Notes: generated by a model from the sequence alone, not told the origin. Numbered from the stretch's first letter, positions 1-10,892 are shown. The stretch: 64,000 bases of DNA from Spinacia oleracea (GCF_020520425.1 NC_079490.1:122904715-122968714), one strand, 5' to 3'. A program made the numbers and translations.

Positions 1-1040
1 AAATTGAAAACTTGAACTTGTATATTGAAAAATGGAGTTTTGAATCTCAAAAGACTAAACCTTTAAATGTTAAAAGGTGTCATCTTTGATTACCCCATAC
101 TTGAAGGTGATTCTAGTCCAAAGAGGTGATTGTAAACAACTTTGGACATCCTTGAATCTTGAAAGTTTGCATTTTGTATATTGAAAAAGTTTGTATTTTT
201 GGAAAACATGTATGATTGTTGCAAGTGGTGTTTTTTATGATAAAAAAACACCAACTTGCTAATCATTTTGAAATCAAAGCAACATAATTGATTAGAATGG
301 GATTCGGATTTACCTATTTAGGTTTAGGCAAGAGCTCCCAATTGCTTTTGAATTTAGGAATTTTGTATGTGTTTTTGAGGAGCTTTTGAGTTGTATATTG
401 AGGCGTACTGTCAGAATTACGATGTTGTATTGTTGTTCTCCTCCCCATTATGCTGAAAATGAGGGGTATTTATAGGAGGAATGGGTGCAAGGCGCTAGCA
501 CACGCCAGCGCAGCACGCTGGACCAGCGCAATGCGCTGCTGACGTGGCTTAAATGCCGCCAAAGCAAGGACGCGGGCTCCGTCCTTGTTTCGTCTTGTAG
601 TGTTGTACCTGTTGTACGAATAATACTAGGTTTGGCGTTTTGTATGTGCTTGGAGGTTAAGGAATCATTTAACGTTTAAAAACAAGCCTTTCTCGGGTTT
701 TGAATTCCGGTTTCACGGGACGGGGCCCGGCATGCTCGGTTTTGTGGGTCGGCGCCCGAATTTGACTTGCCTTATATGATTTTGAGTGGAAAAGGCCTAG
801 TAAAACCAATGGGATGGTCCACTAGATTACATTGTACTTAGGATTTTGAAATTGAATTTGGAAAGTTGTATTTTGTACCGAGAACCGAAAGGGGAACGGT
901 CTTGGGGGTTGGATTTTGGATCTTGAATTTTGGAAGTATTCTTAGCAATTGGGATTTCCGCCTGGAGTTATTCCAATCACCTAGTAAGGATAATGGTATC
1001 GTCATCATCCCAGAGGGGAGACACAAATTAGGTGTCTACA
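1..1040 (-). repeat. 3' LTR of Tat-L (partial)
   Basis: The LTR ends at the plus-strand sequence ggtgtctaca. The last ~1 kb matches 32.1-33.2 kb and 39.0-40.1 kb, including the shared stretch ggataatggtatcgtcatca followed by cccaatggggagacac-like sequence. The two complete copies are about 2.2 kb, so roughly 1.1 kb lies left of the window. The sequence is rich in short ttgaaatttga-type repeats, which generate meaningless small ORFs. Confidence 0.8.
467..540 (-). promoter_or_regulatory. LTR promoter: minus-strand TATA box with GC-rich cluster upstream
   Basis: On the minus strand TATAAATA lies at 474-467. Immediately upstream in that direction (about 486-540) is a cluster of cgccagcg, cagcgca and gctgctgacgtgg motifs in otherwise AT-rich DNA. 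The same arrangement occurs in the other Tat LTRs (minus TATAAAA at 39509-39503 with a GC cluster at 39530-39590). It fits the U3 core promoter of a minus-strand element. No transcription start was determined. Confidence 0.55.
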
Positions 1041-1057
1041 GAAGCCCCCACTTTGAC
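1041..1057 (-). other. Polypurine tract of Tat-L
   Basis: The plus strand reads gaagcccccactttgac directly after the LTR end. On the minus strand this is AAAGTGGGGGCTTC followed by TGTAGACACC, a purine-rich tract abutting the LTR. It primes plus-strand DNA synthesis in LTR retrotransposons and fixes the element's orientation as minus. The same tract occurs at 40085-40102. Confidence 0.7.
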
Positions 1058-1670
1058 TGAGCGTTCGGTTAGGAAAGCGCAAGTCAAAGTATTTCGAAAG
1101 GGACGGAGAATGATCAAGATGTTCTGCAATCGAGACCACTCTTTGTATGCCGGTACCTGCATAAAACAGGCGTTAGAAAAAAGGATAGAGTCTACCTCGG
1201 TGCGGTTGGTGATGACTCCGGTTTGTACTTGTACTTTTCCGCCTTCAGTTCAGGACGGAGCTTGGCATCGAAAATTTTGAATCTTGAATTTTTTGAATTT
1301 TTGAATTTTTGAATACCCGGAGTTAATCCGTTGGGGATGTGCTTTGCTGGGGATAAGAGCTTTTTACTGGCCCTTAAAATTTTGGAATTTTGACTGACAT
1401 TCTTGGAGCTTGGGTTCGTTGGGAGTTGAACGCCTGAGTCGTTGTATTTTTTGGACTTTATATTCTTGAAATATTCATCTGTTTGTACTTGGAGATACAG
1501 GTGTATTCCCGTATTTTCGATGGATGGTCCGATGCGAAGTTTGATGCTTGGTGCGGAAGACCGTAGCAGTAAAGGACGTGCAATCAGCACGGGAGACCGC
1601 GCGCGCTGAAGATTCGCGCATGCAGTGGGCAGCGCTGGGCACTGGGGCGGCGTACGGCGTGGGGCTGCGC
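1041..1670 (+). other. Spacer between Tat-L 3' LTR and cargo-gene promoter
   Basis: This AT-rich sequence, with runs of gaattttttgaa, corresponds to 40103-40628 in Tat-R. It ends in a GC-rich stretch (about 1590-1670, cgcgcgctgaag, gcagcgctgggcactggggcgg) just upstream of a TATA box. No coding region is supported. Confidence 0.6.
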
Positions 1671-1678
1671 TATATAAG
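1671..1678 (+). promoter_or_regulatory. TATA box of the PMD cargo gene, Tat-L copy
   Basis: TATATAAG is followed ~30 bp later by a CT-rich leader (tctttctctctcaaagg) and a splice-donor-like site after catccatg (gtaagt, about 1783). The Tat-R copy has TATATAA at 40629-40635 in the same position relative to the LTR end, exon 1 and intron. Confidence 0.6.
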
Positions 1679-1979
1679 CGCCCCTTGCCGTGCCATTATG
1701 AGTAGCAACATCTTGCTTTCTTGCTCTCTTTCTCTCTCAAAGGTCGAATTATCTTCCCTTGGTCTTGTTCTTGCCTCATCCATGTAAGTATTTCATGTTT
1801 TGCTTATGAAATAACTCTAGGATTGCATGTAGTTTTGATTTTCTCGTACTTTGAAATGATGCTTGTATGCTTAAGCTTCTTGAATCTTGTGGAAGATTGT
1901 TTGATAGCCATTTGAACTTGAACTGTTGGAACTTGTAGTTTTGAATTTTTTGAAAGTTTTCTTGAATGTATATTTTTGT

Positions 1980-2161
1980 ATCGGCTTCGGCACGGATAGC
2001 CTAGGCGTTGATGTAGATCTTGTATACTTTCTTTGGCATGGATAGCCTAGGCGTTGGTGTTTGAACTTGTATACCTGCTTCGGCATGGGTAGCCTAGGCG
2101 TTGGTGTTGAACTTGTATACCTGCTTTGGCATGGGTAGCCTAGGCGTTGGTGTTGGACTTG
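1980..2161 (+). repeat. 46-bp tandem repeat in the cargo-gene 5' intron, about 4 copies
   Basis: The units contain cttcggcatggatagcctag and gcgttggtgt, spaced ~46 bp. The same array, with about five copies, is at 41030-41247 in Tat-R. It lies between the putative 5' UTR donor and the coding start. Confidence 0.75.
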
Positions 2162-2277
2162 TACTTTGAACTAGAGGTCCACTGGGGATTTATTTTGAAT
2201 TTTTTGACTTTGTATAGGCTAGTATAGGATATCCCCTAGTTTAGAATTTTGACACTTTGTACTTCACTTGATTTAGT

Positions 2278-2800
2278 ATGCCTCGTCACACTCGGAGAAA
2301 GCTCGCCGAATCGTCGGTGGTTCGAGCTGCTGAGGAGGACGCTTCGAATGATGAAGCGGATGCAATAAACACGCCAGACGGGGGTATGGTTCCCCAGGAT
2401 GCGCCTACTTTTGCTGGTACTGGTTGGAGCCCTTCCGACCTGGTGTTTCGGCCAGAGTGGCACTTGTCTCAACGGCCTCGCGCTGGCATGGTGAGTCTTG
2501 TACTGTGTTTTGAGTTTGTATTTTGTATTTGTATAGGTTTGGAGTTAACTCGTTCACCTGTAGGCCGAGGGTTAGGCTCTTTCTCCTAGCCTTGGTGAGC
2601 AGAGTGATGGTCCCGAGTAGGAACAGTCGGGTGCACATCAGGTTTCTGTCCGTTCTGAGGGACTTGAGAGATGTTTCGAGCTATAACTGGGGTGGCTTGG
2701 CATATAGCCACCTCTTGTACGAGATGAAGCGGGCTTCCCGGACTGCGCTGGGGAGTGACCCGAGCATGGCTGCTCTGTGGAGTGCGCTGGAGGTATTTAA
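2278..2800 (+). pseudogene. Plant mobile domain (PMD) cargo gene, Tat-L copy, internally deleted
   Basis: Exon 1 (2278-2490, start MPRHTRRKLAE) ends at a GTGAGT donor and is clearly paralogous to exon 1 at 41383 (MPRHIRRKLVE). The next exon opens after tgtag at about 2562-2566 and encodes the second half of the PMD fold, with motifs VRLFLLALVSRV, NWGGLAYSHLLYEMKRASR and ALWSALEV. The first half of the domain, present at 41691-42107 in the other copy, is missing, so the exon is truncated at its 5' side. The gene stops at about 2800, where CACTA-derived tandem repeats begin. PMD (aminotransferase-like plant mobile domain) occurs in MAIN/MAIL proteins and in plant transposons. Here it is antisense cargo of a Tat element and not functional. 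Confidence 0.65.
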
Positions 2801-2814
2801 GACTAAAATGACTA

Positions 2815-4270
2815 ATTTCGGTCCCAACTTTCAACTAATGAAATTAAATAAGTATTTTAAAGTCTGTACATGTTTTATACACTTAGTTTTATATATACTA
2901 ATTCTCACCCATTTTGGTGAAGTTATGCACATTTAAGACTCATTTGATCACTATCGGCCATATTTTGACTAAAATGGCTAATTTCGATCCCAACTTTCAA
3001 CTAATGAACTTATATGAGTATTTTAAAGTTTTTCCATGTTTGATACACTTAGTTTTATGTTTCAATGACTCATTCTCACACATTTTGGTGAAGTTATGCA
3101 CATTTAAGCCTCGTTAGCTCATTATCGGTCACATTTTGACTAAAATGGCTAATTTCGATCCCAACTTTCAACTAATTAACTTAAATGAGTATTTTAAAGT
3201 CTTTCCATGTTTAATACAATTAGTTTTATGTTTCAAATACTCATTCTCACCCATTTGGTGAAGTTATGCACATTTAAGTCTCGTTAGTTCATTATCGGTC
3301 ACGTTTTGACTAAAATGGCTAATTTCGGTCCTAACTTTCAACTAATGAACTTAAATGAGTATTTTAAAGTCTTTCCATGTTTAATACACTTAGTTTTATG
3401 TTTCAAAGACTCATTCTCACCATTTTGGTGAAGTTATGCACATTTAAGCTTCGTTAGTTCATTATCGGTCACGTTTTGACTAAAATGGCTAATTTCGGTC
3501 CCAACTTTCAACTAATGAACTTAAATGAGTATTTTAAAGTCTTTCCATGTTTAATACACTTAGTTTTATGTTTCACAGACTCATTCTCACCATTTTGGTG
3601 AAGTTATGCAAATTTAAGCTTTGTTAGTTCATTATCGGTCACATTTTGACTAAAATGGCTAATTTCGATCCCAACTTTCAACTAATGAACTTAAATGAGT
3701 AATTTAAAGTCTTTCTATGTTTAACATACTTAATTTTATGTTTCAGATGCTTATTCTCACATACTTTGGTCAAATTATGCACATTTAAGACTTGTTTGAT
3801 CATTATAGGCCACATTTTGACTAAAATGACTTATTTCGGTTCTAACTTTCAACCAATGAACCTATATAAGTATTTAAAACCCTTTATATGTTTAATATAT
3901 ACTTAGATATATGTTTCAAATACTCATTCTCGCCTACTTTAGTCAAGTTATGCATATATGAAACTCGTTTGATAAGTATAGGTTACATTTTGACTAAAAT
4001 GGCTTATTTCGGTCGAAACTTTAGACTAATGAACCTAAATGGGTATTTTAAACCCTTTACATTTTTAATACACTTAGCTTTATGTTTCAAAAACTCATTA
4101 TCACCGACTTTGGTCAAGTTATACACATTTAAGGTTCATTTGATCATTATAGGTCACATTTTGGCTTAAATGATTTATTTCGGTCCCACCTTTCAACTAA
4201 TGAACCTAAATGAGTATTTTAAACCCTTAACATGTTTAATACACTTAGATTTATGTTTCAAAGACTACCG
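2815..4270 (+). repeat. ~170-bp tandem array, about 8-9 copies
   Basis: The landmark ttttgactaaaatggc recurs near 2963, 3133, 3303, 3473, 3643, 3815 and 3988, giving a ~170-bp period. Each unit also has caactttcaactaatgaac, a gttttatgtttcaa block and a ttggtgaagttatgcacatt block. Left units are more alike than right ones. A related array with a similar period is at 33720-35090 beside Ulp1 exons of another CACTA remnant. Confidence 0.85.
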
Positions 4271-5560
4271 TGAGTGTTTGTTTTAATATCGATATGTTAT
4301 CGACCTACATTAATCAAGAGAAAAGGTGAAATGAAATCAATGACTGTCATGCTTGGTCATGATTATGCACCTATGGAAGAAAATGCGGAAGGAAAATTAT
4401 CAAACAAATTCTTAAGGTTCAACCATTGTGATTTTCACATTGAGAAAATTAACAGTTTAAAGAGCAACAAATTTACAAGGATTGCTGTAAAAAATTTAGA
4501 ACAAAATTTAAGATTGTAGACTGGTCAAGACCAACTATACTGATTTTCATTGATCAAAAGATCCAAAACTTTTTTTAATACATAGTTAAATCTATGTTAT
4601 TTTTTGGCTTATTACTGCTAAACTCAAAATTATGCTCGAAAAAGGTCAACTGGGAAACACAACAGAGCATGAACTGGTATTTGGCACCAAAGATTGAGAT
4701 CTTACAGTCCACTCATAAACTGTAGAACACAAACAAAACATGTTGTCAACTGGATAAAAGAAAACATTAGAAATGAAGGTAACAAATCATAATTTCACTC
4801 ACAAAAAAACAGTATTCTCAACATCCAAATAAACCATATTTACAAGGACAAAATCGTGGTCACCAACACCTCTAACCGTTCTCAGTAGACTCGTACAAAA
4901 TGGCAGTTCATGCATACTGAATACTCTGAACTACATGCATGATGCCTCAAATGCCTTGTTGTTCAGTGAATCTAATGATTTATCATGTTTCACACACAAC
5001 GGCAAAGCAATACAGCACATAAAATGAGGGGCTAATGATACAAAAGGAATTAAGTCAGGAAAAACATGATAACTTAAATGAACTGGAAACGCATAAGAAG
5101 CTTGACTGATTACCTGAACACATTCAACAGCATTAGATCCTACAAGGTATTAGGCACCCACACTTATCAAGAATGCTAAATGCAGTGCACATTGGCTTAA
5201 GCATCTCAGGATTCACGAGTCTTAGTTCAGCTCTTCCCTGCAGTTTCTAGCAGTTCTATGACACCTGAAAATTCAGGAATGTATCATTGTTCATAACATT
5301 ATAGCTTATGTCACTGCATATACAATTGCAAATCTATGAAGAGTTTGTCAGACAAGTAAGGCTCACCAAAAGATGACAGTATAGAGCCAATCTTTCTTCA
5401 ATCCTCAGTCAAACTCTAGCTCTAATTCAGGCTTCATAGCCAGTTAACTTAATCGCTTTAATATTTATTTTCTTCAAAAGAAATCCCACTAGTTTTTACA
5501 TTCATCCACCAGAGGCCAGGAATAAAAACATGATACAAATTAAAAAAAACCTCATTCCTA
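4271..5560. other. AT-rich stretch inside the CACTA remnant, no gene recognised
   Basis: A short ORF (4274-4519) lies at the end of the tandem array but has no recognisable motif. The rest is intron-like AT-rich sequence without coding signals I can support. Confidence 0.5.
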
Positions 5561-5564
5561 TACT

Positions 5565-5830
5565 ACATTACACACCCCACTACAATCTCCAATGAAAAAC
5601 CAACCAACACACGGCTTCCCTGACTACTACATTCCGCACCTAACTACAGGCACCATTGCAAAAACAACTAAAACACGGCTTCCCTAACTACTGCTTTCCA
5701 CACCCCATTACAGTCACCAACTCACCATTGCAACAACAGCTAAAACACGACTCCCCTGACGACTACATACTACATTCAACACCCCACTACAATCACCCTT
5801 GCAAACACAACTAAAACATGGCTTTCCTAG
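5565..5830 (+). repeat. Imperfect ~90-bp tandem repeat, about 3 copies
   Basis: Blocks of the form cacaccccactacaatc, cattgcaaaaacaactaaaa and cacggcttccctgactac recur around 5570-5650, 5650-5740 and 5740-5825. This looks like local tandem duplication inside the CACTA remnant. Confidence 0.6.
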
Positions 5831-6159
5831 CTAATTTGATTAATATATAAACAGGTAATATTTGATTATTTTGTGCAATTGCAGCACTGTTCTTCGAGTA
5901 TTGACAAACAAAAACAATAGTAAACAAATTTAGAAAGAGCAATTAAAAAAAGATTGGTAAAAGTGATGAACCTAAGTCATATTTGTGTAAACCCAATCCG
6001 TAAGTAAACCAAAGAAATCTTACACGAATTCGTAACAAGCTAAGCTTATATAGATTTCCAGTTACAGCTAATTCGTCATTTCCTTATCAATTCGTCATTA
6101 CAGTAACAAGCTTATAGGAAACAAATAACTAAATTTAAATTACAAACCTATATGAGATA

Positions 6160-6649
6160 AGGAGGAGCGACGCCTTTATGCTGTGGTCGCGGAAGGAAGA
6201 GGACAAATTCTGTGGTGGGGGGAAACATCGGCGATGCGGCGGTGGGGAGCAGCTGCGGCGATGCGGCGGTGGGAGTGCGGTGTGTGTTGTGAGTATTGAT
6301 TTCCTGCCCAGATAACCGCAGAGGGGAAGAGAAGAGAAACTAGGAGCCGGAAACCAGAGAGGGGAAGGTGAGAGTAGGTTTTAGGGAAACCAGAGAAGAG
6401 GAAGGAGAGGAGAAGCGGGAAAAGAAAAAATGTTGGGAATTATTTTTAGAAATACTTTGTGCGGCTCGTTTTTAAATTGAGCCCGCACTTGAGTTTAAAG
6501 CCCGCACTTAAAGTCAAGTGCTGCCAATTTTTTAAAATGAGCCCGCACTTGCTAAATTTTTTTTTTTTTTTTTGGGTGCTCTCAAGTGCTGCCAATTTAC
6601 TAAATGAGCCGCACTTGAAGGGAAGCACATGGCGATTTTTCTACTAGTG
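6160..6649 (+). repeat. CACTA right subterminal region and terminal inverted repeat
   Basis: A G-rich patch (about 6170-6280, with ggcgatgcggcggtgg twice) is followed by clustered subterminal motifs (gcccgcacttg, caagtgctgccaat; several copies 6460-6620). It ends with the terminal ctactagtg at 6641-6649. Subterminal motif clusters are where CACTA transposition proteins bind in known elements. The binding factor here is unknown. Confidence 0.6.
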
Positions 6650-9240
6650 ATATGATGTTTTCTTGTATGAACTGGGCCACTTGCTTGGAACCCAACACTT
6701 TGAATGACCTTGCCTCGACCCACTCAGTGAAATAGTCAATTGCGACCAGTATGAATTCATGACCCCCGGTGCCTGTTGGAGTGACATTACCAATGACGTC
6801 GATACCCCAAGATGAGAATGGCCATGGTGACGACTGAGAATATAGCAAGGATGGAGGAGTGTGCTTCAAATTTGCACACTTTTGGCAGGTAGGACATTTC
6901 TTGACAAAGGAGTAACAATCCCGTTCGAGGGTAGTCCAGTAATATCGAGCCCTCATGACTTTGAGGGCCAACATCTTCCCATTCATGTGGGTACCATAGA
7001 CTCTGGCATGCACGGTGTCCATGACTCTTTGTGCCTCGTGCTTGTCAACACATAGGAGATTGGGTCCGCTATGGGACCTCTTGTATAAAACGCCTCCTTC
7101 TATGACGAAATTGGCTGATTGTAATCGTAAAGCCCTTTGACTCTTGCTTGAAAAGTGCGGGGGATACCTAGAGTTTTGCAGATACATTTGAATGTCTGTA
7201 AACCAAGGCTCGTCTCTGTCAGGCTCGATGTCGTCAATAGCATGGACATATGCTTCTTCTTGATGTGTTTCAATTGTAAGTGGCATTTCAGCCTTGCCAT
7301 TTGGAATGTTGATCATTGATGCTAGCTTTGCCAGTGCGTCGGCGAATTGATTCTCCTCTCTCAAGAGGTATGTGTAGCGAAGCTCTTCTACTTGCTCAGA
7401 CAGGTTCTCAAGATAGGACTGGTATGGGGCCAAGCTTTCGCTCCTCACTTTCCATTTGCCGGAAATTTGATTGATGATCAGGGAGGAATCCCCGTACACT
7501 CTAAGTTTCTGGACACCCAATGCTACGGCGGCTTCCAGGCCCATAATGCATGCTTCATATTCTTCCGCATTGTTTGTGACGTTGAATTGCAATTTTGTTG
7601 ACATAGGAATGTGAGTGCCATTCGGAGCTACTAGAATCACTCCAACACCACATCTGTTCTGATTTGAGGCACCGTCAAAGTGCAGCGACCAACTGTCATT
7701 GCTTGTCATTAGAATTTGCTCGCCGGGTAAGTCATAATCCTCCTCTTCTGCCTCGATGGGACAGTCGGCTAGGAAGTCTGAGACTTCTGAACCCTTGATG
7801 GATTTTTTAGGAATGTACTTGAGATCAAATTCCGCTAGCATGACCAACCATCTGGACAACCGTCCGTTGAGAGCTGGTTTTTCAAATAGATAATTGAGAG
7901 GATCCGCTTTGCTAATTACATACACTGTATGGGAGAGAATGTAGTGCCATATAGTTTCTTTGTGGCCCAAACCAAGGTGATGCTGAGTTTCTCGAGCTGA
8001 GTATATCTAGTTTCGTACGCGATCAGCTTTTTGCTTATATAGTATACAACATTCTCTTTACCTTCAACATCTTGGGCGAGCATGGCCCCTACTACTGAAT
8101 CTGTTGTTGTAAGGTAAATCCTGAGGGGAATCCTTGGCATGGCTGGCTTTAGTACTTGCGGGTTGGAAAGGTAGTCTTTGATAGTGTCAAATGCATGTTG
8201 ACAGTCTTCGTCCCATACCTTGGGCTCACTCTTGCGGAGCTTTCAAAATACCGGTTCACAGATCATAGTGAGCTTTGAAATAAACCTACTGATGTATTGC
8301 AATCTGCCAAGGAACCCCCAAATTTCATTCTCATTCGCCGGCGGTTTCATATCTAGGATGGCCTTGATTTTTAAAGGATCAGCCTCGATGCCTCGAGAAC
8401 TTATGACATACCCGAACAACTTGCCTGACGTCACCCCGAATGCACATTTTTGAGGATTAAGCCTCATATTGTATTGCCTGAGCCTATTGAAGAACTTTCG
8501 AAGTACTAAGGTATGCTCGTGTCGCTCTTTGGATTTGACAATCATGTCATCGACATATACCTCGATTTCCCTGTGAATCATGTTGCTCATAATGGACGTG
8601 GCTGTTCTTTGATATGTTGCCCCCGCGTTCTTCAGTCCGAACGACATAACTGTATAGCAATATGTACCCCACTGAGTGATAAAGGTTGTCTTCTCCATAT
8701 CTTCCTCTGCCATGGGAATCTGATTGTAGCCCGCATACCCGTCCATAAAAGAGAGTAAGGCATGATTTACGGTGTTGTCGACCAAGATGTCGATGTGAGG
8801 CAATGGAAAACCGTCTTTAGGGCTAGCCCTGTTAAGATCTCTGTAATCAACACACATTTGTACTTTTTCGTCTTTCTTTGGAACTGGGACGACATTTGCA
8901 ATCTATTCTGGATATTTGGCTTCTCGAATAAACCCAACCTCTAGCTGCTTAGAGACTTCTTCTTGAATTTTGAGGGAAACGTCCGGTTTCAAGCGACGGA
9001 GTTTCTGCTTGATGGGCTTTGAACCTGGGATGAGGGGAATTGTATGATGACCGATGCTTGGATCAACCCCTGGCATATCATGATAGGACCATGCGAAGAC
9101 GTCTATGTACTCTGAAAGTAGCTTGATAAGATCATCCCGCTCTGCTTGAGATAGAGTCAAACCGATCTGAACTAGTTTTGGATCACTGCTGTTAGAAAGG
9201 TTAACTTTTTCTGTTCCTCAATTATGGGCGTCCTATTTTC
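6650..9240 (-). pseudogene. Tat-L pol: RT, RNase H, truncated integrase
   Basis: Read right to left. The RT upstream segment (9160-8903, with KQKLRRLKPD) ends at an in-frame TAG where Tat-R has Trp (PEWIANV). The RT core follows: MCVDYRDLNRASP near 8857, and YVDD at 8557-8546. A TGA at about 8243 stands where Tat-R has CGA. Then come the connection/RNase H (TTDSVVGAMLAQ about 8130), a frameshift near 7945, and LFEKPALNGRLSRWLVMLAE. A second, plant-type RNase H follows (LHFDGAS about 7680; EEYEACIMGLEAA; FADALAKLASM). The integrase zinc-binding region ends KKCPTCQK (about 6885), and the integrase core begins SSWGIDVIGNV (about 6800). Coding sequence stops at 6650 at the CACTA end, before the second catalytic Asp. 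The dual RNase H and PR-RT-RH-INT order are Gypsy, and the best fit is Tat/Ogre. Not functional. Confidence 0.85.
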
Positions 9241-9461
9241 ATGATTTTCAATAAATTTAGTATTTCAAGGTCAGTTTCTTGTGAAGCAAAGTTTTTTGCA
9301 TTAGGAGTGTGTTTTGAATTTGGACTTGAAGAGTAAGAGGAAATTGAAGTGTTATTGAAATTAGCAATCATTACATCGTGAGCTTTAACTTGAAGTTCGT
9401 CCTTTAGAGGCTCTTGATTGATGCAAGACTCTAGCCCTAAACTCTTAGACTCATCACTAGA
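9241..9461. other. Spacer between Tat-L linker ORF and RT
   Basis: No intact ORF. The sequence is homologous to 51241-51480 in Tat-R (shared gaatttggacttgaagag and gcaagactctagccct). In Ogre elements an intron separates PR from RT. I cannot tell whether one is present here. Confidence 0.5.
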
Positions 9462-10103
9462 CTAGGATCCAGACTTATCCTCTGATTCGGACTCGCTCAT
9501 CATAGATCCTTCGCCCATAGTAATCTTGAACATTATGCCATTTGGAGCAGATATGTTGAGGGACTTCCTCCAGCCATTGACCATCTTCTCACTTGGAGCA
9601 ATCATCTTAGATGGGTCAAAATCTTCGATTTGAGTGATCATCTGAACCATAGTATCTTCATAAATGATTGGTGTTCCTTTTTGGCAGAATAAAAGACCAA
9701 AGGCTGATGAATCAAGGCACTCAGGGGTAGCCTTATCTTGTATCGGAGGGGCATCCTCAAGGAAGTGACAGTCTTGAAAGATCTCGAATCCGAGGTAGGG
9801 AGCCCCTTTTGTAGTATCATAGAAAGGCTCTGGAAAGTCAAAGTACAGGTCATCTTCTCCTTCTTTTATGAATTGCCCATTGTGTGTACGCTGATGGGGA
9901 GGTACTTTGAATTGATCATTGCCAGCTCGACGGGCTATTAGCTTAGCCTCTTGTTTCTTGTTGTCGTACTTAGTCGGTTTGTATCCCAGACCACAACAGT
10001 TAGTCTGTCCATGAGTCTTGGAAGGAGACTCGGTAGGCGGTGGCAGAGTAGTGCCCAAGAAGCGCCCACGCTTAAGAATTATGTGCCTTGCCATGGGATT
10101 CAT
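9462..10103 (-). CDS. Tat-L PR-RT linker region, open for 213 codons
   Basis: This open segment of Tat pol lies between protease and RT. It contains CCGLGYKPT (a motif seen downstream of the Tat/Ogre protease) near its N-terminus, an aromatic/acidic middle (DDLYFDFPEPFYD) and an acidic Ser-rich C-terminus (SESESEDKSGS). It has no catalytic motif. The first Met of the frame (10103) is unlikely to be a real start, because in an intact element this would be internal to the polyprotein. It ends at a TAG (9462-9464). It is probably a non-enzymatic spacer. The element-level assignment is secure and the function unknown. Confidence 0.55.
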   Translation of the reverse strand: MNPMARHIILKRGRFLGTTLPPPTESPSKTHGQTNCCGLGYKPTKYDNKKQEAKLIARRAGNDQFKVPPHQRTHNGQFIKEGEDDLYFDFPEPFYDTTKGAPYLGFEIFQDCHFLEDAPPIQDKATPECLDSSAFGLLFCQKGTPIIYEDTMVQMITQIEDFDPSKMIAPSEKMVNGWRKSLNISAPNGIMFKITMGEGSMMSESESEDKSGS

Positions 10104-10124
10104 TTTTGACTCGATGCCTCCTAC

Positions 10125-10887
10125 TTAAGCACTGAACCCCCAAAGGTCTTCATCATTGTCATCATGTTCTATTAATATCAGATCCTTGTCAGCTATCTTG
10201 GTTCTTGGATGGGATGCATTTAGAGTAATGAAATTTCCTTGGACCTCCATTCGGATTTTCTGGTGGAGTGAGGATGGCACAGCTTTGAGGTCATGGATCC
10301 AAGGTCTCCCCAAAAGGAGATTGAAACTTGCTTTGATATTGAGCACTTGGAAGCTCACTTTGCGCTCAATGGGGCATGTTCGGAGTAGTAGGGTGAGAGT
10401 TCCCATTGCTTCCCGACGAGTGTTGTCATAGGTACGAACACCTTCGGAGGAACTAGAAAAGTCACTAGTTGTGAAGCCCAAATTTTCAGCAGTGCGGAGA
10501 GGACACACGTTGATGGATGACCCATTATCCACTAGACTCATGGGGATGATTTTGTCTTTGTATTCAACGGTCAGATAGAGAGCCTTGTGATGGCTTGCCC
10601 CCTCAGGTGGGAGGTCTTCAGTTGTAAAGGTAATCCTTCTTCTAGATTTGTTAGTAACCCGACCAGTTCGTCAGGAGTGACTTCTGGGGTGACATTCAAC
10701 TTGACAATAGCATTGATTAGAGCAGTGCGATGTTCCACAGAGGAAGCCATGAGTTGCCAAATATTAACCTCTGCCTTTGTGCGCTTCAATTGCTTGACCA
10801 AAGGATTGTCCTCGGTGGGTAGAGGGATATTAGTTGCCGGTATTGTCCTGTTGACTGGCTCTTGAATTCGACCGGATCTAGTCATGA
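10125..10887 (-). pseudogene. Tat-L gag C-terminal linker and retropepsin
   Basis: The segment starting MTRSGRIQEP (10885) is the conserved TRSGR linker that precedes protease in Tat elements, followed by VNIWQLMASSVEHRTAL. A one-base frame change near 10600 joins it to SLVDNGSSINVCPLRTAENLGF (active-site DNGS at 10529-10515) and to the LLGRPWIHDL flap/dimer motif (about 10275). Tat/Ogre proteases characteristically have D-N-G rather than D-T-G. On its right edge the frame continues exactly into 27188-27537 across the Athila insertion (SVQV then MTRSG). Confidence 0.8.
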
Positions 10888-10892
10888 CCTGA
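10888..10892 (+). repeat. Target-site duplication cctga (left copy) of the Athila element
   Basis: cctga directly precedes the LTR end TGATAAGG at 10893 and recurs at 27183-27187 directly after the other LTR end ...GCTCATCA. Confidence 0.85.

Larger units (their letters stand above)
2801..6649 (+). mobile_element. CACTA-type DNA transposon remnant inserted in Tat-L
   Basis: The right terminus is explicit: ...ggcgatttttctactagtg at 6631-6649, whose reverse complement begins CACTAGTAGAAAAA, a CACTA terminal inverted repeat. Subterminal repeats of gcccgcacttg type fill 6460-6620. Tat-L integrase resumes immediately to the right. The left terminus is not visible: PMD coding sequence runs straight into a ~170-bp tandem array at about 2801, so the left end was probably deleted. 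No transposase ORF is recognisable. Confidence 0.6.

Noticed and set aside
485..679. 64-aa ORF in the Tat-L LTR
   Set aside because: Runs through the GC-rich promoter cluster of the LTR. The equivalent regions of the other two LTRs are not open in the same way.
4274..4519. 81-aa ORF after the 170-bp array as a small gene
   Set aside because: No motif, no convincing promoter or exon context, and located in CACTA-derived sequence.
6600..6649. C-terminal end of the minus ORF 6600-7970
   Set aside because: The last residues come from the CACTA terminus, not from integrase.
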